Below are positions 25,972 to 34,590 of a DNA stretch of 64,000 nt, piece after piece; within the stretch, counting starts at the first letter, position 1; the number at the start of each line of letters is the position of its first letter. This DNA comes from Bacillota bacterium (GTDB lineage: Bacteria > Bacillota > Clostridia > Lachnospirales > Lachnospiraceae). The notes below the pieces were generated by a model. The model worked only from the letters and a program-made list of their open reading frames with translations. It searched no databases and was not told where the DNA came from. Location: positions 122,126 to 186,125 of the forward strand of contig JAEZOB010000003.1 of the NCBI GenBank assembly GCA_023414355.1, read 5' to 3'. The position numbers and the translations under genes were made by a program.

Positions 25972-26871
25972 ATGATTGCAGAAATGAAAGACTGCCGCTT
26001 ATGTCCGAGAGCGTGCGGTGCGGACCGGGCTAGCGGGCAGAAGGGGTATTGTAATATGACCGCTGAGCTAATGGTTGCCAGAGCAGCGCTTCATATGTGG
26101 GAGGAACCCTGTATCTCGGGAGAAGAAGGTTCGGGGACTGTATTTTTCTCAGGGTGCTCCCTGGGTTGTGTCTATTGTCAGAATTATCATATTTCGAAGG
26201 GAATGGTAGGGAAAAACATAACAATAGAACGCCTGACAGAGATCTTTCTGGAGCTTCAGGATAAGAAAGCGAATAATATCAATCTGGTGACGGCGGGACA
26301 TTATATACCGCAACTCATAGAAGCAATCAAGGGGGCAAGGAAGCTGGGACTTCATATACCGATCGTCTATAATAGCAGCGGCTATGAGAAGGTAGAAGCC
26401 CTTCGGCTTTTGGAGGGATATATTGATATCTATCTGCCGGATTTAAAATATATGGAGGAGAAGCCCGCAAGGTTATATTCCTCCTGTCATGATTATTTCG
26501 AATACGCCTGCGAAGCAATCAAGGAGATGGTGCGACAGGTAGGGTCTCCGGAATTTGATGCTCGAGGAATGATGCTAAGGGGTGTCATTATCAGACATAT
26601 GACATTACCCGGTTACCTGGAGGATTCGAAGAACATTCTCAAATATTTGTATGAAACCTACAAGGATACGATCTATACCAGCATCCTAAATCAATACACA
26701 CCGCTATCTCAGGTAAAGAATTACCCTGTCATCAACCGGCGGATTTCTGATGAGGAATACGAAGAGCTGGTGGATTATGCGATTGAGATCGGTGTGGAAA
26801 ATGGTTTTATTCAGGAGGGTGAGACTGCTGCCGAAAGCTTTATCCCCGAATTTAATTTAGAAGGAGTCTAA
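25972..26871 (+). CDS. PflA-like radical SAM protein
   Basis: About 299 residues if started at the ATG at 25972 (AAGGA site five bases before); in-frame alternatives exist at 25954 and 25906. An N-terminal Cys region (CRLCPRACGADR) precedes the radical SAM cluster motif CSLGCVYCQN, with further family motifs ITIERLTEIFLELQ, INLVTAGHYIP and YLPDLKYM. The group is annotated as putative pyruvate formate-lyase activating enzyme, but most members have unknown targets. It ends 11 bases before the RNA methyltransferase gene. Confidence 0.85.
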   Translation: MIAEMKDCRLCPRACGADRASGQKGYCNMTAELMVARAALHMWEEPCISGEEGSGTVFFSGCSLGCVYCQNYHISKGMVGKNITIERLTEIFLELQDKKANNINLVTAGHYIPQLIEAIKGARKLGLHIPIVYNSSGYEKVEALRLLEGYIDIYLPDLKYMEEKPARLYSSCHDYFEYACEAIKEMVRQVGSPEFDARGMMLRGVIIRHMTLPGYLEDSKNILKYLYETYKDTIYTSILNQYTPLSQVKNYPVINRRISDEEYEELVDYAIEIGVENGFIQEGETAAESFIPEFNLEGV

Positions 26872-26882
26872 GAAGGAGCGCT

Positions 26883-28694
26883 ATGAAAAAAGAGAATAAG
26901 CCATCAAAAGCTTCAATAACAAAGAAACAGGGACAGATCCCAAATAAGACCTCGAGGACGACCTCCGAGAAGATGATATCAAGTCCTGGGAAAGAAAAGA
27001 AGAAACGGGAAGATTTCGAAGATTTTGAAGATTTTATCGACTATAAAGACTTTGCAAAAGCTACGGGCTGGAAGACGAGTCATGACAAGAAGGAGAACAA
27101 CAGATATCCTGCAAAGGCACAACAGCAGGAAGCAGCTAAAAATGAAAAGAGGCCATCTCTTCCTGCAGGGAAAGAGAAAAGAAATACAAAACATAGGAAT
27201 TCGGATTATAGAGCTACAGAAATTAGAGCTATGGGCAATAGAGCTGCAGATAATAAAGCTACAGATAATAAAGCTACAGATAATAAAGCTACAGGCAATA
27301 GAGCTACAGATTATAGAGCTACAGATTATAGAGCTACAGGCAAAAGAGCTACAGATAATAGAGCTACAAATAAGAGGACTACAGATAAAAGGACTTCAAA
27401 CAGAGGGATTGAAGATAGAAGAATTGAGGATAAAAAAACTATAGATAAAACGATTGCAAATAGAAGAACGATTGATAAAAAGCAATCTCAGAGAAGTGCA
27501 GTACAAAAAGGTGCTTGCCCCTACCTTCGGGAATGCGGCGGCTGTAATATTCTAAGCCGGAGCTATGAGACCGAGCTGGCATCAAAACAAAAATTAGTCG
27601 AGGGCTTACTGAAGAAGTATTGTAAGGTAGAGCCCATCCTTCGCATGGAACAACCGGACCATTACAGACATAAGGTTCATGTGGTTTTTGACCATGATAG
27701 AAAAGGTAATCCTATCTCCGGAGTATACGAGGAGGGAACACACCGTGTAATACCGGTAGAGCAGTGTCTGCTTCACAATGAAAAGGCGGATGCCATTATC
27801 AAGACGATCCGTGGGATGCTCAAATCCTTTAAAATCCTTACCTATGACGAGGATACAGGCTATGGGCTTCTTCGTCATGTTTTAATCAGAACCGGCTATC
27901 ACAGCAAGGAAATTATGGTGGTATTGGTACTTGGATCACCCATCCTTCCCTCTAAAAATAACTTTGTCAAAGCACTCCGTAAGGAGCATCCGGAAATCAC
28001 AACAGTGATTGTAAACGTAAATGATAAGAAAACCAGTATGGTGCTAGGTGAGAAGGAGCAGGTCATCTATGGCAAGGGATATATCGAAGATTCCTTATGC
28101 GGTAAGATCTTCCGGATATCTCCAAAGTCCTTTTATCAGGTCAATCCTGTCCAGACAGAGAAGCTGTATCAAAAAGCCATCCTACTTGCGGGCTTAAGCG
28201 GAAACGAAACAGTTATTGATGCCTATAGCGGCATCGGAACCATAGGGCTCGTTGCCTCCGATCATGCGAAACGAGTCATTGGTGTAGAGCTGAATAAGGA
28301 CGCAGTAAAGGATGCCATTGTTAATGCGAAGCGCAATCAGGCAGAGAATATCGAATTCTATAATAACGATGCAGGCGTATTCTTAAGTCAAATGGCAGAA
28401 CAGGGAGAAAGTGTGGATGTTATTTTTATGGATCCGCCCAGAACAGGCAGTACAACAAGATTTCTGGATGCAGTGGCAGCGATCAAACCTAAGAAAGTAG
28501 TGTATATCTCTTGTAATCCGGTTACCCTGGAGCGGGATCTGGAGTACCTGACGAAAAAGGGATACAGGGCAGAGACAGCGTTTCCGGTAGATATGTTCCC
28601 TTGGACGACGCACGTTGAGACGGTGGTATTGATGTCGAAAACTGGAGGCTGCGGAAGCGTTGGAAATACAAGGTTTAAAGAAGTTATAATATAA
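26883..28694 (+). CDS. RlmD-type 23S rRNA (uracil-C5) methyltransferase with repeat-rich N-terminus
   Basis: 603 residues. The first ~205 are lysine-rich, disordered-looking and carry thirteen pentapeptide repeats (RATDN/KATDN, residues 110-174). The enzyme proper starts near residue 210 with the Fe-S cysteines CPYLRECGGC plus QCLLH, then a Rossmann methyltransferase with DAYSGIGTIGL for SAM, DPPRTG, and the catalytic Cys in ISCNPVTLERDL. This is the TrmA/RlmD fold that methylates uracil C5. The usual N-terminal TRAM domain is not seen; the repeat tail may replace it for RNA contact (inference). Confidence 0.9.
   Translation: MKKENKPSKASITKKQGQIPNKTSRTTSEKMISSPGKEKKKREDFEDFEDFIDYKDFAKATGWKTSHDKKENNRYPAKAQQQEAAKNEKRPSLPAGKEKRNTKHRNSDYRATEIRAMGNRAADNKATDNKATDNKATGNRATDYRATDYRATGKRATDNRATNKRTTDKRTSNRGIEDRRIEDKKTIDKTIANRRTIDKKQSQRSAVQKGACPYLRECGGCNILSRSYETELASKQKLVEGLLKKYCKVEPILRMEQPDHYRHKVHVVFDHDRKGNPISGVYEEGTHRVIPVEQCLLHNEKADAIIKTIRGMLKSFKILTYDEDTGYGLLRHVLIRTGYHSKEIMVVLVLGSPILPSKNNFVKALRKEHPEITTVIVNVNDKKTSMVLGEKEQVIYGKGYIEDSLCGKIFRISPKSFYQVNPVQTEKLYQKAILLAGLSGNETVIDAYSGIGTIGLVASDHAKRVIGVELNKDAVKDAIVNAKRNQAENIEFYNNDAGVFLSQMAEQGESVDVIFMDPPRTGSTTRFLDAVAAIKPKKVVYISCNPVTLERDLEYLTKKGYRAETAFPVDMFPWTTHVETVVLMSKTGGCGSVGNTRFKEVII
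27210..27404 (+). repeat. Thirteen in-frame 15-bp tandem repeats
   Basis: Thirteen consecutive 15-bp units based on AGAGCTACAGATAAT encode RATDN, KATDN, RATDY and similar pentapeptides (195 bp exactly). Several units are identical, so copy number is likely variable. A reading frame in the alternate phase (27025-27444) is only a shadow of this repeat. Confidence 0.95.
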
Positions 28695-28717
28695 AAGTTA
28701 ATATTTCGACTTGATCT

Positions 28718-28763
28718 TACCCCCCCGGTATGTGTTCTTGGAAACATACCGAGGGGGTATTTT
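28718..28763 (+). terminator. Terminator after the RNA methyltransferase
   Basis: ACCCCCCCGGTATGTGTT and AACATACCGAGGGGGT form a long stem followed by ATTTTTAG. The remainder of 28764-29003 is AT-rich and shows no gene. Confidence 0.9.
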
Positions 28764-29003
28764 TAGAGTGAGGTTGAGTTGACAGATTAGATAACGGGTA
28801 TTTTGCATAAGGGTGAGTTAATAAAAATTGATGTAATTACTGGATATAATTTTTCAACCAAAGTGTTACAAATTTGCTTGACCAGCTCAGTTTTTACATT
28901 TCGTGCCGTATAAATGACGTTTCATGCGTAACGCAGAATTTTAGTTTATTTTATGTTATTATTGAGGTAGATATAAAAAATACTTAATAAAGGGGAGTTC
29001 AAA

Positions 29004-29996
29004 ATGAAAACATTCATTAAAATAGCTGTTGTTGTCGTTTTATCAATAATGTTTGGCACAACTTCAGTTTCCGCCGCGACAGTAAAAGCTACCTATGTAG
29101 TAGTCGAATCAACATTAGAAGATGATATTTATACCTCAACAAAAATGAATACATTTATTATTGGTGAGGATACTTATGTTTTGCTTAGCGACTTAGCATA
29201 CATAATAGATGGTACACTTTCTTCTTTTGACATTACATCTGATTCTTCTGAAAAAGCAATTAAGATCATTACACAACGACAATATACCGCCAAAACTTTA
29301 GCATCTAAATTAGATATAAAAGAGAAATCGAAAAAAAATGTTACCATTGCAAAACCAACCGTATATATTAATGGTAATAAAAAAAAGCTTACAGCCTACA
29401 CAATTGATAACGATATGTATTTTAAATTAAAAGACTTAGCCAAAGTATTCAAATTTACTTTCAAGGTTAATAACAACAAATTAACAATCCAAGCAAGCGA
29501 CAAAGCATTGTTCAATGGTTTACCATATTATTTGACACAAACTGTTAGTGCTGACGGCAAAACTACATCAACTGATGCTTCAATAAAGAAACAATTTGGT
29601 GATCCACTTCCAGTATTTACATTTAAAGATGACGGTACCTATACGGTTGTGCGAAGTGGCAAAACCTTTCAAGGCAAAATAACGAACAATAATGGGGAAA
29701 CATTTGAAATTAATACGATTGGTGACCCTAAAGCCAAGTCAGGGACTAAATATCTTGTTTATATCGTTGGGGACACTTATGAAATTTCAACGAATCCTAA
29801 CGTTGGATATTCCGGTGGGTACCTCTTAACTCCAAGCTTGAAAACGGTTGACCTAACTTCAGGCGCACCAACTCCAACGAGTGACCAAGCAGTTACCTAT
29901 CCTCCTGGCACAAGCCCAGACGAGATTAATAAGACTATTTCAGATTATTTGAAAGAGAATGGTATACCTAATCCTACCAATCCACCTAAGAAATAA
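29004..29996 (+). CDS. Secreted protein with copper-amine-oxidase-N-like domain
   Basis: 330 residues with a signal peptide (cleavage near VSA-ATVK). Residues ~45-170 show two units of the form YVLLSDLAYII..., YFKLKDLAKVFKFTF, INGNKKKL, characteristic of the copper amine oxidase N-terminal (stalk) domain common in Firmicute exported proteins. The remainder is a beta-rich region with KFTFKDDGTYTVV-type segments and a proline-rich end (NPTNPPKK). Exported, function unknown. The next gene (WG repeats) starts 55 bases later, so both are probably one exported unit. Confidence 0.78.
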   Translation: MKTFIKIAVVVVLSIMFGTTSVSAATVKATYVVVESTLEDDIYTSTKMNTFIIGEDTYVLLSDLAYIIDGTLSSFDITSDSSEKAIKIITQRQYTAKTLASKLDIKEKSKKNVTIAKPTVYINGNKKKLTAYTIDNDMYFKLKDLAKVFKFTFKVNNNKLTIQASDKALFNGLPYYLTQTVSADGKTTSTDASIKKQFGDPLPVFTFKDDGTYTVVRSGKTFQGKITNNNGETFEINTIGDPKAKSGTKYLVYIVGDTYEISTNPNVGYSGGYLLTPSLKTVDLTSGAPTPTSDQAVTYPPGTSPDEINKTISDYLKENGIPNPTNPPKK

Positions 29997-30051
29997 ACCG
30001 GCTGAGATCTAAAACGATGTAGAAAAATATACTTGCGAAAAAGGAGAGTTT

Positions 30052-32580
30052 ATGAAAAGAATACTTGCAATCGCTTTATTAGTTTTTATGGCTGTGGGTA
30101 TATTACCTGCAACAACTGCTCAAGCGACAACAAGCTACAGCAAAGAGGACGTAACCTGGTTAGGCAATTCAGCCGATTATCAACTAACAATTAACTCAAT
30201 GTTTGACCATGGGTTAAGAGTGGTTAGTATCTTTTATTCGGGCTACAACAACCGCAAGGTTGGGTTGGTGAATGCAAAAGGCAACTTCGTAGTTCCACCT
30301 ATTTACGATAGCATCCATCCTCAGTACTACAATCATGATGTACTTCCAAACGATGATAGTAGCATTATGCCTATGGCTGCGGAGTTAATCTTTATTGATG
30401 GATATGTACAAGCTACTCGTGATGGCAAAATGGGACTTTTAGATACTAGCGGGAAAGAAGTCGTTCCATGCAAGTATGATGCGGTAGGTCTGCCAGTTGA
30501 GGGTATGTGTCGTGTTATCATAAAAGGAAAATTAGGCTATTGGAACTTAGAAAGAAAAAAAGAAGTTGTTGCACCAAAGTACATTCTTGAAAAACCAAAC
30601 GACAAAACTGCGGCTGGAGCCCCACGATCGGTCATCCCACTCACGGATGCACAAGCATTGGTGGACCCTTCCACTACGTATTCAGCCAATGGGAAACAGC
30701 TTCGCCTTCCTGCATGGTTTGATTTTAAAGATGGGTATGCACTGGTTCCAATGAGCAAAAAGGATAGAAACGGTCTCGTAAAAGCGCAAATCATTGACAA
30801 AAACGGTAAAGAAATACTCAGTGGCGGACCATATACTTACCATACTTACAATACTTACGACGGGTTGCAAATAGATAGTGTTAGTAGAATCAACCCTCAC
30901 GATATGGCTTATTATGGCGATAACGACGAAAGCAGTTGGATTCCATCTACCCATAATGCGAATGGTTACCCGCAATTCGGGCAGTACTTGGATTATACAA
31001 CAATCTCAAAAAAATCGATGACTCATAAGAATGAATTTTCATCTATAAAGGAAACTACAGGTGTGAAGTACGTTTCGGGTGTTATTGGGCCAAAAGGCGT
31101 AATAATTCCGGCTCAGTATCACGGTGAAGTTGGATTTGAAGGTGTAGCGGGTGCAAATTTGAAGATATACCCCGACTTGAATATATTTGTCACGAATTGT
31201 TCTCCTAATGCATGCTTTGAAGTTCATCATCAAGCGGATATGTTATCTGGAACGTTTAACCTTACAACTGGGAAAAAAATGATACCTGATCGGGGACACT
31301 ATGACCCTATTCATCATTTGATGTGGGGGAGGCATTTTGGATACAGAGCTGGCTCATTCATTATTTATGCAGACGGAACGCTAAAGGAATATCCAAATGC
31401 AGAGTTAAGTTATATAGATATAAATACAGGTTGTGACAAAGGTTATTTACAGATAATAGACTACTCGAAGGGAAGGGGACTTATAAACGTTACGACAGGT
31501 AAGCAGTATCGTTTCGATAACTTGAATGGTGACGCTTATGGGGCCATTAGCGATGACGGAAACGTTTTAGTGAAAAAAAATGGCAAATGGGGTGTTGTTC
31601 GAATTCGTGACGGGAAAATGATTGCTCCATTTATCTATGACTCAATTAGAGGTGATTACGAGGAAAGTATTGTGAATACCACGTGGGGACTGGCCAAAAA
31701 CGCTTATACTCGCGTTTCTTCTAAAGGAAAATGGGGATTGATTAACACAAAAGGTGTTGAGATTTTACCATGCAAATATGCCGAAATTCGTATTGGTTAC
31801 AAATATGTTGTTGTAACGGATGCCGCAGGAAAAGTTGGTTATTTTAGTACGGCAACGAATAAGTTTGTAATACCGGTTCAAGAAGGGGTGTCTGATAATG
31901 ATACGCAGTTTGTAGTTCTTGGTGCCGCTCGTGCTGGTAATGGACGTTTACTAAAGAAAGATGGCAAAATAGTGGACGCTAAGTTGTCTAGCGCATTAGA
32001 ACAAAGTTGTCCCGGTTTGTTCGATACTACCACAGAAATCGACTCTCAATTGAAGGCAGGATATGACAATACTGCTATAGGGCCAGAAGGTAAATTTGTA
32101 CTTCCTTCTCCACAAGACTGGCGAGGTATGTCCAGTTATACAATTGTCGTTGTAGATGGTAAGATAGGATATATTAATAGCATATTCCTTGATTGGGTTG
32201 GTAAATCAAAATCCCCTGAAATTCAAGCGCAGTTGGCTGATATACAAGCGAAAAAGGATGCAGAAAAGAATAAAGTTTCTGTTACTTATAACGTAGTTCA
32301 AAATCCAACAAAACTGACGTATAAATATGGAGACAAATTTCAAATAGATGGACTTGAAGTGGAAAGTGTGGACGCAAATGGGACACGAGTAAAAATAGAC
32401 AAGTCCAGAATAATGATTATGTTTGTGAATGGTGATGATAGGACTAAAATGTGGTCAGCCGAGTGGGGTGGTACTGGAATAAATTACACGATCCAACTGA
32501 AAAAGGGCACGAATGTCCTGAAGGTTTTTGTTGATGAAAAAGACTCTGGAGCCACTATAAATATGGAACTTATAAATTAG
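30052..32580 (+). CDS. Secreted WG-repeat protein
   Basis: 842 residues, signal peptide ending near AQA-TTSY. It contains repeated WG-type units: RKVGLVNAKGNFVVPPIYDSI, GKMGLLDTSGKEVVPCKYDAV, GKLGYWNLERKKEVVAPKY, GKWGVVRIRDGKMIAPFIYDSI, GKWGLINTKGVEILPCKYAEI, GKVGYFSTATNKFVIP, GKIGYINS. A C-terminal ~100-residue segment (KLTYKYGDKFQIDGLEV) looks like a bacterial Ig-like domain of surface proteins. WG repeats form beta-structures for binding, ligand unknown. Neighbouring genes use more GGAGG-rich, GC-richer coding DNA; this pair looks AT-richer (impression, not computed). Confidence 0.85.
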   Translation: MKRILAIALLVFMAVGILPATTAQATTSYSKEDVTWLGNSADYQLTINSMFDHGLRVVSIFYSGYNNRKVGLVNAKGNFVVPPIYDSIHPQYYNHDVLPNDDSSIMPMAAELIFIDGYVQATRDGKMGLLDTSGKEVVPCKYDAVGLPVEGMCRVIIKGKLGYWNLERKKEVVAPKYILEKPNDKTAAGAPRSVIPLTDAQALVDPSTTYSANGKQLRLPAWFDFKDGYALVPMSKKDRNGLVKAQIIDKNGKEILSGGPYTYHTYNTYDGLQIDSVSRINPHDMAYYGDNDESSWIPSTHNANGYPQFGQYLDYTTISKKSMTHKNEFSSIKETTGVKYVSGVIGPKGVIIPAQYHGEVGFEGVAGANLKIYPDLNIFVTNCSPNACFEVHHQADMLSGTFNLTTGKKMIPDRGHYDPIHHLMWGRHFGYRAGSFIIYADGTLKEYPNAELSYIDINTGCDKGYLQIIDYSKGRGLINVTTGKQYRFDNLNGDAYGAISDDGNVLVKKNGKWGVVRIRDGKMIAPFIYDSIRGDYEESIVNTTWGLAKNAYTRVSSKGKWGLINTKGVEILPCKYAEIRIGYKYVVVTDAAGKVGYFSTATNKFVIPVQEGVSDNDTQFVVLGAARAGNGRLLKKDGKIVDAKLSSALEQSCPGLFDTTTEIDSQLKAGYDNTAIGPEGKFVLPSPQDWRGMSSYTIVVVDGKIGYINSIFLDWVGKSKSPEIQAQLADIQAKKDAEKNKVSVTYNVVQNPTKLTYKYGDKFQIDGLEVESVDANGTRVKIDKSRIMIMFVNGDDRTKMWSAEWGGTGINYTIQLKKGTNVLKVFVDEKDSGATINMELIN

Positions 32581-32587
32581 TCATAAT

Positions 32588-32632
32588 TTAGCCACGGAAA
32601 ATATGATTTTTATATTTTTCGTGGCTAAAATG
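32588..32632 (+). terminator. Terminator after the WG-repeat gene
   Basis: TTAGCCACGGAAAATAT and ATATTTTTCGTGGCTAA pair around a short T-rich loop, followed by AA; a likely intrinsic terminator. Confidence 0.8.
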
Positions 32633-32734
32633 TAATAGTTCCCCAATCATAATGATTGATATTATAAGACAGGAACATATAAATAGCTATCATACTTTCC
32701 ACCGGTGTGAAAACGTGCCTGGCATATAGGTTAA

Positions 32735-34252
32735 GCCTTCTTACGGAACGGATATCGCTCCAATATAAAGAAATCGCAGGCTTATATTCTCAAGCAGCTA
32801 TCAGATATGGGACTTCAGGCTGAGATACAGGCAGGGCAGGTACATAATGATGCGGATTTTAGGACGGGATTGGTTCCTTATTCCGGAGAGATTGAAAATA
32901 TCTATGCAGTATTGGAGGGCTCGGATAAAGCAAATCATGCTGTTTTAATGATGGCACATTATGATTCTACTCTCACAGGGCCGGGCGCAGCAGATGATGC
33001 TTCCGGAGTGGCAGCACTTTTAGAAACAGCCAGAGTACTTTTATCGGGAGAAACCTTAAGGAATGATGTGATTTTGCTGTTTACCAACGGTGAAGAAGCA
33101 GAGCTCCTCGGTTCGCAGTTTTTTGTGGATCATACAGATCTTTTGAACAACATAGGTATTGTAATTAACTTTGAAGCGATGGGCAATAAAGGACCGTCAA
33201 TCTTGTTTGAAACCTCAGACAAAAACGAATGGCTGATGAAGGGATTCAAAACAGCAGTGCCTTATCCCGTAGCATACTCTTTTACCAATGATATCTATAA
33301 AATAACGAGCAATATTACTGATTTCATGCCCTTCAAAAAAGCCGGTAAGAGCGGTTTAAACTTCTCTATCCTTGGAGGGACAGAAACATACCATAACCCT
33401 CTGGATACCCCGGAAAATCTTAATCAGAGCTCACTACAACATCAGGGCTCTTATGCACTGTCTCTAGCCAAACATTTTGGTAATATTCAGATGGACAATG
33501 TTAAGAGCGGTAACAATGTGACATATTTTACTCTGATGAAATCCGTGATGGTTTTCTATTCAATGAAGTGGATCCTTCCGTTCGCGATATTGGCACTGAT
33601 CCTGTTTTTTCTTGTCTCATATTTTGGCTTTCGCAAACGCTTCTTACAGATTAAGGGCGTTGTGAATGGTTTCTTGGTATCCATACTTATGTTATTAATT
33701 ACGACTGGTATCGGAATTACCCTTCAGACGATATTCTTAAAGCTTTATTTTAGAATCGACAGGATACAGTCAACATCAGATCTCATAAGTACAAGAAGGA
33801 ATGTTTTCTTAAATGGCGATAAATGGATTCCGGTATCCATGATTTTATCAATTCTTATCATATTTGTCATGCAGAGACTATTCAGAAGAATAATCACTAC
33901 TTATCATTTATTCTATGGAAATATGATATTGTGGCTCCTGATTACCATATTATCCAGTATCTATTTACAGGGTAGCAGCTATATTTTCCTATGGCCGATG
34001 ATCTTTTCATTGGCTGGTTTACTGATTGAGCATTTCATTGATTGGGTGAATGGTCCGAAATACCTTATATTATTTATCATGTGTACAATATCATGTGTTT
34101 TAATTTATATACCAATTGGTTACGCATTGTTTGAAGCATTGTCCATGACAGCAAGCGGAATATCCATAACCCTTCTGTCATTACCTGCAAGCCTGATTAT
34201 AATGGCAGCGTCATTACTGATTGATAAAAGTAAAAAGGGAATGGTCAAATAA
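32735..34252 (+). pseudogene. M28-family aminopeptidase, 5'-truncated
   Basis: The frame is open from 32735 and has an ATG at 32807 with no convincing ribosome binding site. Homology starts before that ATG (KKSQAYILKQLSDMGLQAEIQ is typical of the family), yet the N-terminal anchor helix and the first ~50-70 residues of M28 membrane peptidases are missing. The zinc-peptidase core is intact: MAHYDSTLTGPGAADDASG, TNGEEAELLGSQ, NFEAMGNKGPSILFE, ETYHNPLDTPENL. The C-terminal part has about eight hydrophobic helices. A protein could still be made from 32807, but it would lack the normal membrane anchor orientation signal. Confidence 0.7.
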
Positions 34253-34254
34253 AA

Positions 34255-34398
34255 TCCGATGGCTTTTTCAGGGTATGGCCTTATTCAATGATAATATTTT
34301 AAGTTTGATCAAGGCCTGCTTTGGAAGTGATTGCAGATGATATCATTGCATTTGACATTTGTATGGATAAGAAGAATAATATTGATGCAAGTTCGGAT
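34255..34398. pseudogene. Composite relic of phzF and lipoprotein gene
   Basis: 34255-34312 aligns without gaps to 42051-42108, inside the minus-strand PhzF gene, with about eight mismatches. After 11 bases, 34324-34398 aligns without gaps to 48769-48843 inside the lipoprotein gene, also with few mismatches (the first 12 bases identical). Order and orientation are the same as in the intact 42-49 kb block. No reading frame remains. Confidence 0.85.
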
Positions 34399-34402
34399 TT
34401 AT

Positions 34403-34590
34403 TGTAGAAATATGTAGAAAAATATGGTATTATTTAATGGAAAGAGTTCTCAATTATTGTACTTTACCAATAACTCCTTAAGCACCACTTCGGATCAAGA
34501 GAAACGTAGGAAACGTGGATGCCAAAGTGCTTGAATAAGCTGCTGTGAAAGCATTGGCTCCTCAAAATATATCAACTAAGGAGGATTATT
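34403..34590 (+). promoter_or_regulatory. Leader of hcp with possible RBS sequestration
   Basis: CTCCTTA at 34474-34480 is complementary to the TAAGGAG of the hcp ribosome binding site at about 34578-34584, and AAGCAC (34480-34485) can pair with GTGCTT (34527-34532). The region is therefore able to form a structure masking the site. It matches no riboswitch consensus that I recognise. Confidence 0.35.

Noticed and set aside
27025..27444. 139-codon ORF in an alternate frame over the methyltransferase repeat
   Set aside because: It is open only because the 15-bp repeat has no stop in that frame; the main frame continues into a known enzyme.
34480..34560. SAM-type riboswitch suggested by ATCAAGAGA
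   Set aside because: The remaining S-box core motifs are not present in the right places.
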